The position numbers and the translations under genes were made by a program. A stretch of DNA of 64,000 nt from Rubricella sp038526735. GTDB taxonomy: Bacteria; Pseudomonadota; Alphaproteobacteria; Rhodobacterales; Rhodobacteraceae. Positions within the stretch are counted from its first letter, which is position 1. Each line of letters begins with the position of its first letter. Under the pieces are notes generated by a model that worked only from the letters and a program-made list of their open reading frames with translations, did no database searches and had not been told where the DNA came from. The stretch is from contig JBCBGM010000001.1 in NCBI GenBank assembly GCA_038526735.1, positions 124,001-188,000 of the forward strand. Direction: 5' to 3'. Of the stretch, positions 35,201-42,313 are shown one piece after another.

Positions 35201-35715
35201 CCGGAGATGCCCGCCGCCTCCTCCAAAATTCGCCGGCGCGCGCGCGGTTTTGCGTTGATCAACTCAGAGATTTGCCCCTGCCGCACCAGCGCAGGCGAAT
35301 GCGACCCGGTGGAGGCATCCGCAAACAGCATCTGCACATCCCGGGCCCGCGCTTCTTTGCCGTTGGCGCGATAAGCAGAGCCCGCATCCTTAGTGATCCG
35401 CCGCACAACCTCGAGAATGTCACTGTCGTTAAAGGACGGCGGGGCCACACGATCGGAGTTGTCGATCAACAAAGCTACTTCGGCCGTGCTGCGCGCGGGG
35501 CGCGAGGCGGCCCCAGCGAAGATCACATCCTCCATCCCGCCACCGCGCATCGCCGTCGGGCGGTTCTCCCCCATCACCCAGCGCAACGCCTCAAGAAGAT
35601 TGGATTTTCCACAGCCATTGGGGCCCACAACGCCCGTGAGCCCATCCTGAATCAGCAGTTCCGTCGGATCGACGAAGCTTTTGAAACCGGTCAGTCTGAG
35701 TTTGGAAAACTGCAT
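32263..35715 (-). CDS. smc: chromosome segregation ATPase SMC
   Basis: Structural maintenance of chromosomes protein, 1150 residues, the core of the bacterial condensin with ScpA/ScpB that organises the nucleoid. N-terminal head has MQFSKLRLTGFKSF and Walker A GPNGCGKS (31-38); very long alanine/glutamate-rich coiled coils surround a hinge at about 505-650; the C-terminal head has signature LSGGEQTLTALSLIFA, Walker B ICVLDEVDAPLD and the D-loop. Start at 35715 chosen because the fold begins there; the frame stays open to 35769. The alanine-rich coils explain several long spurious antisense frames. A DnaA-box-like 9-mer lies upstream at 35803. Confidence 0.95.
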   Translation of the reverse strand: MQFSKLRLTGFKSFVDPTELLIQDGLTGVVGPNGCGKSNLLEALRWVMGENRPTAMRGGGMEDVIFAGAASRPARSTAEVALLIDNSDRVAPPSFNDSDILEVVRRITKDAGSAYRANGKEARARDVQMLFADASTGSHSPALVRQGQISELINAKPRARRRILEEAAGISGLYQRRHEAELKLKATTANLERVEDVVTQLDGRLSSLARQARQAARYREIAAELRKAEGLLLYRKWQEARDAAAEADQALTAATRAAAEAQGAAQRHAADRAEAAEALPPLREEEAVAGAVLQRLTVERDGLKDRAHRTQRAIERLQETIATLGQDLEREAALNRDAGETISRLEWEGRAIAEAREGEEVAQETADEAARAAGAKLRAAEEALDRLAEDAARLKARAQAAQRREAEARGAQAKVAAALEQLHADAAALDGQLADARASQASAAEGLSAAEAVSAESEARLTETEATRAAAQLQEAETRSALSAAQAEAKALAAEVDALERLLSRDATGEAQLLDQVRVAPGFEAALGAALGDDLRAPESDDGARSWAGGVSGVGAALPEGAQSIAEHVTAPKVLGPRLAMIGVVAAEDGPRLAKLLKAGQRLVSRGGDMWRWDGFRVAGGETSATALRLEQQNRLDALAAQLDEAQRAVTEAEAAQVAAADALKAAAEEDASARDARRAAEAALSQARRALSDADAELSMRTGRRETVENAIARRLEDQTDAEAALAEALALSADLGDPEAADAAVEAQRTVVGDVRGAMLSARSAADALRREAEARIKRQQELTKELSGWRHRLATAKKRAEEVEARRAKSEEDLKSAQAAPAEIAAQRDKVEAEMERAESRRKSAADAVALAETRLRGAEETERQAERTASDAREARARAEAKAEATAAHLQESAGRIQEELECAPEAVLETFESTPDDVPPALRLEEEIITLRRQRDALGAVNLRAEEDAREVQEERDALATEIADLAGAVEALKKGIAALNSEGRERLLTAFEEVNRNFAELFTHLFGGGEAQLELIESDDPLEAGLEIMCQPPGKKLSTLSLLSGGEQTLTALSLIFAVFRANPSPICVLDEVDAPLDDANVGRFCDLLDEMTRQTRTRFLIITHHAVTMSRMDRLFGVTMVEQGVSQLVSVDLNRAEAMVANG

Positions 35716-35802
35716 ATCTCTCGCACGATTCTTCCGCGAAAGTGTCCGCCGCAGCAGCGGGCAAGTCAATCACAACCGCAGCATGTGCCCAAGCGATGCG
35801 AC

Positions 35803-35811
35803 TTATCCACA
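35803..35811 (+). promoter_or_regulatory. consensus DnaA box between smc and FMN reductase gene
   Basis: TTATCCACA, an exact match to the strongest E. coli DnaA box, lies in the 171-base divergent gap. A candidate smc promoter (minus-strand TTGACT at 35769-35764, 17-base spacer, GACACT) sits just downstream of it. A single box by chance is possible. Confidence 0.4.
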
Positions 35812-35886
35812 AGATATGGGCCTGCCCTTGCCCTCATCGGCCAAACCCTTACCTGCGCCTCCGTACCCGCTTGAAAGGCCCTCCCC

Positions 35887-36435
35887 ATGACAAACCTCCT
35901 CGGCATCTCCGGCAGCCTGCGCGCCGGATCGTTCAACACGAAACTGGTGAAGGAATGCGCCCGCGTTTACGCGCCCGAGAGCTTCACCCTCGCCGATATT
36001 CGCCTGCCTCTGTTCGACGAAGACCTTGAGGCGCAAGGCAAACCCGCCGAGGTGGAGGCGCTAGTGGCACAGATCCGCGCGGCCGATGCGGTGGTGATTT
36101 CAACGCCCGAGTACAACAAAAACCTCCCCGGCGGCCTGAAAAACGCGCTCGACTGGATCTCCCGCTTTCGCCCGGGGCCATTGGTTGGCAAACCCTTGGC
36201 CATCGTCTCCGCCGCTGCAGGTCGTGCAGGCGGCGAGCGCGCGCAATTCTCCTTGCGCCACTGCCTGACCCCGTTCAACCCGCGCATCCTGCAAAACCCC
36301 GAAGTGATGATCGCGGGCGCTGGGGGGGCATTTAACGAAGACGGACAACTGGCTGATCCGAAAGCGGTGGAGTTCCTCGGCGTTCTGATGGAGGCGCTGA
36401 AGAAGGAGGTGGCGTTGGTGAAAGCTGCGGACTGA
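35887..36435 (+). CDS. NAD(P)H-dependent FMN reductase family protein
   Basis: A 182-residue flavodoxin-like flavoprotein of the NADPH-dependent FMN reductase group, which includes chromate and quinone reductases. Markers: GISGSLRAGSFNTKL (about 6-20, phosphate-binding loop for FMN), VVISTPEYNKNLPGGLKNALDWISR (about 69-93) with the PEYN flavin contact, and KPLAIVSAAAGRAGG. Physiological substrate not predictable. Stands alone, divergent from smc, followed by a non-coding region full of hairpins. Confidence 0.88.
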   Translation: MTNLLGISGSLRAGSFNTKLVKECARVYAPESFTLADIRLPLFDEDLEAQGKPAEVEALVAQIRAADAVVISTPEYNKNLPGGLKNALDWISRFRPGPLVGKPLAIVSAAAGRAGGERAQFSLRHCLTPFNPRILQNPEVMIAGAGGAFNEDGQLADPKAVEFLGVLMEALKKEVALVKAAD

Positions 36436-36448
36436 TCGAAGCAAAAGG

Positions 36449-36476
36449 GCAGCGCATGACCCTAGGTGGGCGCTGC
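36449..36476 (+). terminator. stem-loop after FMN reductase gene
   Basis: Perfect 7-bp stem GCAGCGC (36449-36455) with GCGCTGC (36470-36476), starting 14 bases after the stop. No U-run follows, so factor-independent termination would be weak. Confidence 0.45.
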
Positions 36477-36522
36477 GCGCATATTCCGGACCTTTCGTGA
36501 AGCTGGACGCTAGTCTCCCCAT

Positions 36523-36614
36523 CCCGAACTCGATCCGGGGCCTCGCGAAACGCATCACCCAGCCGGATGCGACCAGCATCCGGCGGCGCCCGACCTCCCG
36601 AATGGGAGGGCGCA
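36523..36614. repeat. intergenic hairpin-rich block with CCCCGG-type palindrome
   Basis: The 299-base gap between the FMN reductase gene and polA has no credible gene. It holds a degenerate copy of the CCCGGA-x-GATCCGGG palindrome (36523-36540), a perfect hairpin GCCGGATGC-GACCA-GCATCCGGC (36562-36584) and a third stem CCTCCC-GAAT-GGGAGG (36594-36609). The string of hairpins looks like a small interspersed repeat of the kind common in alphaproteobacteria. Confidence 0.55.
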
Positions 36615-36697
36615 TGTCACCGTCGCGCCCACCTCAGTAAAATCAGAGCACCCGACCATAAACCGCGTCGCATACCCCAAGCTAAGCACCCTCCCGA

Positions 36698-36716
36698 GGT
36701 CGGTCACCGCCCGACC
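36698..36716 (-). terminator. stem-loop downstream of polA
   Basis: Stem GGTCGG/CCGACC (36698-36703 with 36711-36716), 19 bases beyond the polA stop on the minus strand. Short and without a U-run; listed because of position. Confidence 0.3.
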
Positions 36717-36734
36717 GTCAAGCTCAAACGCCCC

Positions 36735-39551
36735 TTAGTGGGCCGCCGCCCAGCTCTCGCCCTTGCCGCCGTCCACCACCAACGGCACATCCAGTTTTAA
36801 AGCAGGCTCCGCGGCCCCCTCCATCACGCCTTTCACCAGCGCGATGGTCTCTTCAGCAGCACTCTCGGGCACCTCGAAAATCAACTCATCATGCACCTGC
36901 AACAGCATCCGCGCAGGGCTGCGCGCGGCCTCCAGCGTGCCCGGAATGCGGATCATTGCGCGGCGGATGATGTCAGCCGCCGAGCCCTGAATGGGCGCAT
37001 TGATCGCCGCTCGCTGCGCAAATCCGGCGCGCGGCCCCTTGGCATTGATCTCAGGCGTGTGGATTTTGCGGCCAAAGAGCGTTTGCACAAACCCGTGCTC
37101 GCGGGCGAAGGCCTTGGTGTCGTCCATATACTTCCGAATGCCCGGAAACCGCTCGAAATACGCGTCGATAAACGCCTTCGCCTCATCGCGCGGAATGCGC
37201 AGGTTGTTTGCGAGACCGAAGGCCGAAATCCCGTAAATCACCCCGAAATTAATCGCTTTGGCCTTGCGCCGCGTCTCTGAGGTCATCTCGTCGAGCGGCA
37301 CGTCAAACACCTGACTGGCGGTCATCGCGTGAATATCCAGCCCTTCATGAAACGCCTGTTTCAGCGCATCAATCCCGGCGATATGCGCCAAAATCCGCAG
37401 CTCGATCTGAGAATAATCAAGCGAGATCAGGCAGTTCCCCGGCTCCGCGATAAACGCTTCGCGAATGCGCCGCCCCTCTTCCGTCCGGATCGGAATGTTC
37501 TGCAGGTTCGGATCAGTCGAGGCCAACCGCCCCGTGTTCGCCCCTGAAATCACATACGACGTATGCACCCGCCCCGTCTCGGCGTTGATGTGCTCCTGTA
37601 GCGCATCAGTGTAGGTCGATTTCAGCTTCGAGAGCTGCCGCCAGTCGAGCACGCGGGCGGGCAGGTCATGCCCTTGTGCTGCCAACTCCTCCAGCACATC
37701 GGCGCCCGTCGCATAGGCGCCGGTCTTACCCTTTTTGCCGCCCGGCAGGCTCATCTCGTCAAACAGGATCTCGCCCAGCTGTTTGGGGCTGCCCACGTTG
37801 AAGGGCCGCCCAGCCAGCGTGTGGATCTCATCCTCCAGCCCGGCCATCTTTTGGCTGAACGCGTTCGACATCCGGCTGAGCGTGTCGCGGTCAACCTTGA
37901 TGCCGTGCATCTCCATCTCGGCGAGCACGGGCACGAGCGGCCGCTCCATCGTTTCATAGACCGTCGTGACCCGCTCAAACCCCAACCGCGGCTTGAACTG
38001 CTGCCAGAGGCGCAGGGTCACATCGGCATCTTCCGCCGCATAGGGCGCGGCATCCTCAATCTTCACCTTGTCAAAGGTGATCGCCGACTTGCCCGAGCCC
38101 AAAAGCGTTTTGATCGCGATGGGCTTGTGCTCCAAATATCGCTCCGAAAGCGCATCCATCCCATGCCCGTGCAAACCGCCGTGCAGCGCATAGGACAGCA
38201 GCATCGTGTCCTCGATCGGGGCCAGATCGACGCCGTGGCGTTTGAAGATTTTTAGATCGTATTTGGCGTTTTGCAGGATTTTCAGGATCGCGGGGTCTTC
38301 GAGCACCGGGCGCAGCGCGGCAAGTGCGGCTTCCATCTCGATCTGACCAGGCGAGAGCGCTGACCCGCCCAATAGGTCGCCAGCACCCTCCACATGCGCG
38401 AGCGGGATGTAGCAGGCATGCCCCGGATCAACACAAAGGCAGATGCCCACAAGCCCCGCCACCATCTCATCAAGGCCGGTCGTCTCCGTATCCACCGCCA
38501 CATATCCGCGCTCGCGGATGCGCGCGATCCACGGCTCTAAAGCTGCGAGGTCGCGGATGATCTCATAGTTGTCATGCGTGATCGGAGCGGCCTCGGGCGC
38601 GGCCGCCGTGTCGCCACTGCCGCTCATCTCTGACTGCGGCGCGGCCTTCATCACCGGAGGTTCCACGCCCAACCGATCCGCCACCCGCGCCGTGATCGTG
38701 CGGAACTCCATCTCCGACAAAAAGCCAAGTACGGTGGTCGGGTCGGGGTCTTGCACCTCCATCGCGTTAAAGCCGACCTCGACCGGTACGTCCTGTTTGA
38801 GCGTCACGAGTTGCTTGGAAATCCGCACCTGCTCGGCATGATCAATCAGCGTTTGCCGGCGCTTGGGCTGTTTGATCTCTTCGGCCCGCTCCAAGAGCGT
38901 TTCGACATCGCCATATTCGGAAATCAACTGCGCTGCGGTCTTGATCCCAATGCCCGGTGCGCCCGGCACGTTATCGACCGAATCGCCCGCAAGCGCCTGA
39001 ACATCAATGACCTTTTCAGGCGGCACGCCGAATTTGGCGAAGACCTCATCCGGCCCGATGGTGACGTTTTTCATCCCATCAACCATCTCAACCCCGCCGC
39101 CCACGAGCTGCATCAGGTCTTTATCGGACGAGATGATCGTAACACGCGCCCCGGCATCGCGGGCCTGCACTGCGAAGGTCGCGATCAGGTCATCAGCCTC
39201 GTAGCCGACCTGCTCGATGCAGGCGATGTTGAAGGCCCGCGTCGCCTCGCGCGTCAGCGGGATTTGCGGGCGCAACTCCTCGGGCATCGGCGGGCGGTTG
39301 GCTTTGTAGAGGTCGTAGATCTCGTTGCGGAACGTGTCGCCCTTGGCATCAAAGATCACCGCCACATGCGTCGGCGCATCAGGCCCGGTGTTCCCCTCGA
39401 CCATCTTGAAGAGCATGTTGCAAAAGCCGGAGACGGCACCGACCGGTAGCCCATCAGACTTGCGCGTGAGCGGCGGCAGTGCGTGGAACGCCCGAAAGAT
39501 AAAGCCCGACCCGTCAATGAGGTGAAGATGATGACCTGGTCCGATGCTCAT
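36735..39551 (-). CDS. polA: DNA polymerase I
   Basis: Repair and Okazaki-fragment polymerase, 938 residues. The 5'-nuclease domain (about 1-290) has LHLIDGSGFIFRAFHA, SSDKDLMQLV and ALAGDSVDNVPGAPGIGIKTAAQLI. The 3'-5' exonuclease domain (about 330-540) keeps its acidic motifs, VAVDTETTGLDEM, LQNAKYDLKIF and YAAEDADVTLRLW, so proofreading should be active. The polymerase domain has SLDYSQIELRILAHIAG, RRKAKAINFGVIYG and LLQVHDELIFEVP. Start at 39551 has GGAG eight bases upstream; an open frame to 39596 is less likely. Confidence 0.96.
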   Translation of the reverse strand: MSIGPGHHLHLIDGSGFIFRAFHALPPLTRKSDGLPVGAVSGFCNMLFKMVEGNTGPDAPTHVAVIFDAKGDTFRNEIYDLYKANRPPMPEELRPQIPLTREATRAFNIACIEQVGYEADDLIATFAVQARDAGARVTIISSDKDLMQLVGGGVEMVDGMKNVTIGPDEVFAKFGVPPEKVIDVQALAGDSVDNVPGAPGIGIKTAAQLISEYGDVETLLERAEEIKQPKRRQTLIDHAEQVRISKQLVTLKQDVPVEVGFNAMEVQDPDPTTVLGFLSEMEFRTITARVADRLGVEPPVMKAAPQSEMSGSGDTAAAPEAAPITHDNYEIIRDLAALEPWIARIRERGYVAVDTETTGLDEMVAGLVGICLCVDPGHACYIPLAHVEGAGDLLGGSALSPGQIEMEAALAALRPVLEDPAILKILQNAKYDLKIFKRHGVDLAPIEDTMLLSYALHGGLHGHGMDALSERYLEHKPIAIKTLLGSGKSAITFDKVKIEDAAPYAAEDADVTLRLWQQFKPRLGFERVTTVYETMERPLVPVLAEMEMHGIKVDRDTLSRMSNAFSQKMAGLEDEIHTLAGRPFNVGSPKQLGEILFDEMSLPGGKKGKTGAYATGADVLEELAAQGHDLPARVLDWRQLSKLKSTYTDALQEHINAETGRVHTSYVISGANTGRLASTDPNLQNIPIRTEEGRRIREAFIAEPGNCLISLDYSQIELRILAHIAGIDALKQAFHEGLDIHAMTASQVFDVPLDEMTSETRRKAKAINFGVIYGISAFGLANNLRIPRDEAKAFIDAYFERFPGIRKYMDDTKAFAREHGFVQTLFGRKIHTPEINAKGPRAGFAQRAAINAPIQGSAADIIRRAMIRIPGTLEAARSPARMLLQVHDELIFEVPESAAEETIALVKGVMEGAAEPALKLDVPLVVDGGKGESWAAAH

Positions 39552-39626
39552 GCGCAGCACTCCGCTAGTGTTTGGGGCGAAGACTAGGCCAGCCACACGC
39601 CGGTGGCGAGGGCTGAAGCGGGGTCA

Positions 39627-39685
39627 GGGGGCGCTGCCCCCTCGCCCTTTGGGCTCACCTCCGAAATATTTTAAAACCGACGAAG
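39627..39685 (+). repeat. degenerate copy of the dispersed intergenic repeat
   Basis: Hairpin GGGGGC-GCT-GCCCCC (39627-39641) followed 20 bases later by AAATATTTTAAAACCGACGAAG-type sequence (39663-39685), a worn version of the AGGTATTT...AAGATGAAG core. It occupies the gap between polA and the CHCC zinc-protein gene. Confidence 0.5.
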
Positions 39686-39695
39686 ACCTGGCGCG

Positions 39696-39884
39696 TTAGC
39701 CCTTATCCGCCGGGCCGCCCTTCAAGATGAACATCTTTCCGCAATACCCACACTCCACATATCCAATGCTCGGATCGATGGAGTACCAAACCCGCGGATG
39801 CCCCAGCGCGCCCTCTCCGCCATCGCAGGAAATCCGCGTCTTAGTGACGATTTCGGTTTCGGGCGGAGTGCTATGCTGGCTCAT
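39696..39884 (-). CDS. CHCC-type zinc-finger protein (NDUFS6-like)
   Basis: A 62-residue protein with the zinc ligand set Cys20, His29, Cys45, Cys48 (SCDGGEGALGHPRVWYSI ... ECGYCGKMFIL). This is the short bacterial relative of mitochondrial complex I accessory subunit NDUFS6, common as a stand-alone gene in alphaproteobacteria. A link to complex I assembly is inferred from the family only. Transcribed in the same direction as polA but separated from it by a repeat. Confidence 0.88.
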   Translation of the reverse strand: MSQHSTPPETEIVTKTRISCDGGEGALGHPRVWYSIDPSIGYVECGYCGKMFILKGGPADKG

Positions 39885-40004
39885 CGGGTGACCTTGCGAC
39901 GACGGAACAGAGGTTTACCTGCGTGAAAGACCTACACTCTGACGCGCCATGAGCAAGAGGCACAACGTGAGCAACCCTGCGATCTTTCACGCGATCAGGC
40001 AAAA

Positions 40005-40889
40005 ATGCGCCTGAATTGGCTTTTCGGCCTCGTTGCAGTCACGCTGCTGGCCAGTTGTGGGAATAACGTCTCCTCACCCCCTCAAAAACAGGAGGGCGCC
40101 GTGCGCATCGCCTCGCATAACGTTCACTACATCGTGTTGCGGCGCGAAACGGGTGCGTGGTCACTGGCCGATTGGGAGAGACGCAAACCCGCGCTCGATG
40201 CCGCCTTCAAAGAGCTAAACGCGGACATCATCGCCTTTCAGGAGATGGAGAGTTTCGCCGGTCGCTCCGGCTCTGACATCAACCTCGCGCGCGACTGGTT
40301 GCTTGAGCAAAACCCCGGCTATGCGGTCGGGGCGACGGGGCCGTGGCGGGAGTTTCCGCCGACGCAGCCGATCTTTTACCGGGAGGACCTTTTCACTCAG
40401 CTTGACCAGGGGTGGTTCTTCTTCTCTGACACCCCCGATGTCCTCTATGCCCGCACCTTCAACGGCGGGTTCGCCGCGTTCGCCTCTTGGTCTGAGTTTG
40501 AGCAAATAAGCACCGGGGAGCGGTTCAAGGTCGTGAACCTTCACACAGATTTCTCCAGCGGATCGAACCGCTTAAGGTCTATCGATTTGGTGGCGGAGCG
40601 CATCCGGCCATGGATTGCCGCCGGTGAGCGCGTGATCGTGTTGGGGGATTTTAACGCGCTCTCGGGGTGGGAAACGCTCACAAAGTTGGAGGATGAAGGG
40701 ATCAGCTTTCTGCCGGTGCGCGGGGCCACGTATCACTTCAACCGCGGGCTCAATCTCTTTGGTGCGATTGATCATATCGGGGTGTCTGAGGGGCTGTCAG
40801 GCGGGCAGGTGCATGTGCTGCGCAAACGCTATGACGGAGTTTTTCCCAGCGATCATTATCCGATCTCGGCCGATGTATTCCTGAACTGA
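40005..40889 (+). CDS. lipoprotein endonuclease/exonuclease/phosphatase family hydrolase
   Basis: A 294-residue EEP-fold protein with a lipoprotein signal (LLASC, lipid-attached Cys at about 19). Fold motifs: RIASHNVHYIV, ADIIAFQEMESF (metal Glu), FKVVNLHTDF, ERVIVLGDFNALSGWETL (catalytic Asp-Asn) and FGAIDHIGVSEGL with SDHYPISADVFL at the end. The active site looks complete; being membrane-anchored outside the cytosol it could act on extracellular DNA, nucleotides or phosphoesters. The ATG at 40005 has a weak ribosome site and overlaps the end of a possible 21-codon upstream frame (39949-40014). Confidence 0.85.
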   Translation: MRLNWLFGLVAVTLLASCGNNVSSPPQKQEGAVRIASHNVHYIVLRRETGAWSLADWERRKPALDAAFKELNADIIAFQEMESFAGRSGSDINLARDWLLEQNPGYAVGATGPWREFPPTQPIFYREDLFTQLDQGWFFFSDTPDVLYARTFNGGFAAFASWSEFEQISTGERFKVVNLHTDFSSGSNRLRSIDLVAERIRPWIAAGERVIVLGDFNALSGWETLTKLEDEGISFLPVRGATYHFNRGLNLFGAIDHIGVSEGLSGGQVHVLRKRYDGVFPSDHYPISADVFLN

Positions 40890-40969
40890 CATAGGCGCGG
40901 CAATTCGGCCTATTTGTGCAGCGCAGTAATCGCATATTGTGCGGCGCAACATAAATGGAAGGAAACATC

Positions 40970-41218
40970 ATGGCCGCCGCACTCGCAGACCCGATTCTCG
41001 ACGTTCCCGCACTTCCCGAAGCGAAAAGCCTTTTCGCCAAGATCGGCTGGCTGGCAGTGCCGCTTGGCCTGCTGCTCGCAGTTGTCCTCTGGGTCGCCGC
41101 CATCGTCGTTTTTGGCTATCCGGCGTTTATCATCGGCGCGCTCAGCGAAGTGGCGATCTGCTTTGGCCTGCTGATGTGGGTGACGCTCGGCGGCACCACG
41201 CCCTCAGACAAGATCTGA
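40970..41218 (+). CDS. small two-span inner-membrane protein
   Basis: An 82-residue protein with two hydrophobic segments (about 25-50 LAVPLGLLLAVVLWVAAIVVFG and 52-73 FIIGALSEVAICFGLLMWVTL) and a short hydrophilic N terminus. No known family recognised. The start at 40970 is preceded by AAGGAAA; an ATG at 40955 is in frame but lacks a ribosome site. The last 15 bases overlap the convergent hisE. Upstream, the inverted repeat ATAGGC-N11-GCCTAT at 40891-40913 may terminate the preceding gene. Confidence 0.7.
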   Translation: MAAALADPILDVPALPEAKSLFAKIGWLAVPLGLLLAVVLWVAAIVVFGYPAFIIGALSEVAICFGLLMWVTLGGTTPSDKI

Positions 41219-41524
41219 GCGAGACGCCTTTTCCGCAAGGCCGGAGCGGCCCTCGCGCCGCTCTAACTCCGTCAAAACATCGGCCAGCGCGACATCTCGC
41301 GCGGCCAGCATGACCAAGAGGTGGTAGAGCACATCTGCCGCCTCTGCAGTCAGTGCAACGCGATCACCTTTAACCGCTTCGATGATTGCCTCAACAGCCT
41401 CTTCACCAAACTTCTCGGCGCATTTCTCTGGGCCTGTGGAGAGGAGCTTGGCCGTCCAGCTCTCACCAGCATCCGCGCCTTTGCGCGCCTCAATCGTGGC
41501 GGCGAGCCGCTCTAGCGCACTCAT
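41204..41524 (-). CDS. hisE: phosphoribosyl-ATP pyrophosphatase
   Basis: Second step of histidine synthesis, PRATP to PRAMP. The 106-residue all-alpha protein has the MazG-like metal motif KCAEKFGEEAVEAIIEAVKGD with EEAVE at about 40-45, then AADVLYHLLVMLAARDV. Free-standing HisE, not fused to HisI. Overlaps hisF by 4 bases and the convergent membrane-protein gene by 15. Confidence 0.95.
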   Translation of the reverse strand: MSALERLAATIEARKGADAGESWTAKLLSTGPEKCAEKFGEEAVEAIIEAVKGDRVALTAEAADVLYHLLVMLAARDVALADVLTELERREGRSGLAEKASRSDLV

Positions 41525-42282
41525 GTCAGCCGCACCGGCACACCCGCGGCATGCATATGCGCCTTGGCCTCGCCAATGGTGAACGTACCGAAGTGAAAGA
41601 TAGAGGCGGCAAGCACCGCGCTCGCGTGCCCCTCAGTCACACCCTCAACCAGATGATCAAGCTCACCCACACCGCCCGAGGCAATCACCGGAATGCCCAC
41701 TGCATCTGAGATGGCGCGCGTGAGCGGCAGGTTGAACCCGGCCTTAGTGCCATCGCGATCCATCGAGGTGAGCAAGATCTCGCCGGCCCCCTTCGCCTCC
41801 ATCTCGCGGGCGAAGGCTACGGCGTCGATCCCGGTTTCGCGGGTGCCGCCGTGGGTGAAAATCTCCCACCGACCGTCAGCAACGGCCTTCGCATCAATCG
41901 CCACAACGATGCATTGCGCGCCGAACTTGTTGGCGGCCTCGGCGACACAATCGGGGTTTGCCACCGCGGCGGAGTTGAAGCTCGCCTTGTCAGCTCCCGC
42001 CAGGAGCAACGCGCGCACATCTTCAGCGGTGCGCACCCCGCCGCCCACCGTGAGCGGCATGAAGCACTGTTCGGCGGTGCGGCGCACGACGTCATACATG
42101 GTGCCGCGATTCTCCAAAGTTGCGGCAATGTCGAGAAAGCAGAGCTCATCGGCCCCGGCGGCGTCATAGGCCTTTGCCGCCTCCACAGGGTCGCCAGCAT
42201 CGATTAGATCAACGAAATTCACGCCCTTCACGACGCGGCCGTCTTTGACATCTAGGCAGGGTATGACGCGGGTTTTCAACAT
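41521..42282 (-). CDS. hisF: imidazole glycerol phosphate synthase cyclase subunit
   Basis: With HisH makes imidazole glycerol phosphate and AICAR from PRFAR and glutamine-derived ammonia. The 253-residue TIM barrel has the catalytic Asp in IPCLDVKDGRVVKGVNFVDL (Asp at about 11), the second Asp in LLTSMDRDGTKAGF (about 130) and phosphate loops VGGGVRTAEDV and VIASGGVGELDHL. The pairing HisH is 3.4 kb upstream, beyond the Hint gene, hisA and two opposite-strand genes. Confidence 0.96.
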   Translation of the reverse strand: MLKTRVIPCLDVKDGRVVKGVNFVDLIDAGDPVEAAKAYDAAGADELCFLDIAATLENRGTMYDVVRRTAEQCFMPLTVGGGVRTAEDVRALLLAGADKASFNSAAVANPDCVAEAANKFGAQCIVVAIDAKAVADGRWEIFTHGGTRETGIDAVAFAREMEAKGAGEILLTSMDRDGTKAGFNLPLTRAISDAVGIPVIASGGVGELDHLVEGVTEGHASAVLAASIFHFGTFTIGEAKAHMHAAGVPVRLT

Positions 42283-42313
42283 AAGCGTGTCCTAGCCTCC
42301 GCCGCGGGCGATG

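Noticed and set aside
34392..35874. Long open frames antisense to smc
   Set aside because: Proline/arginine-rich shadows of the alanine-rich coiled-coil codons of smc.
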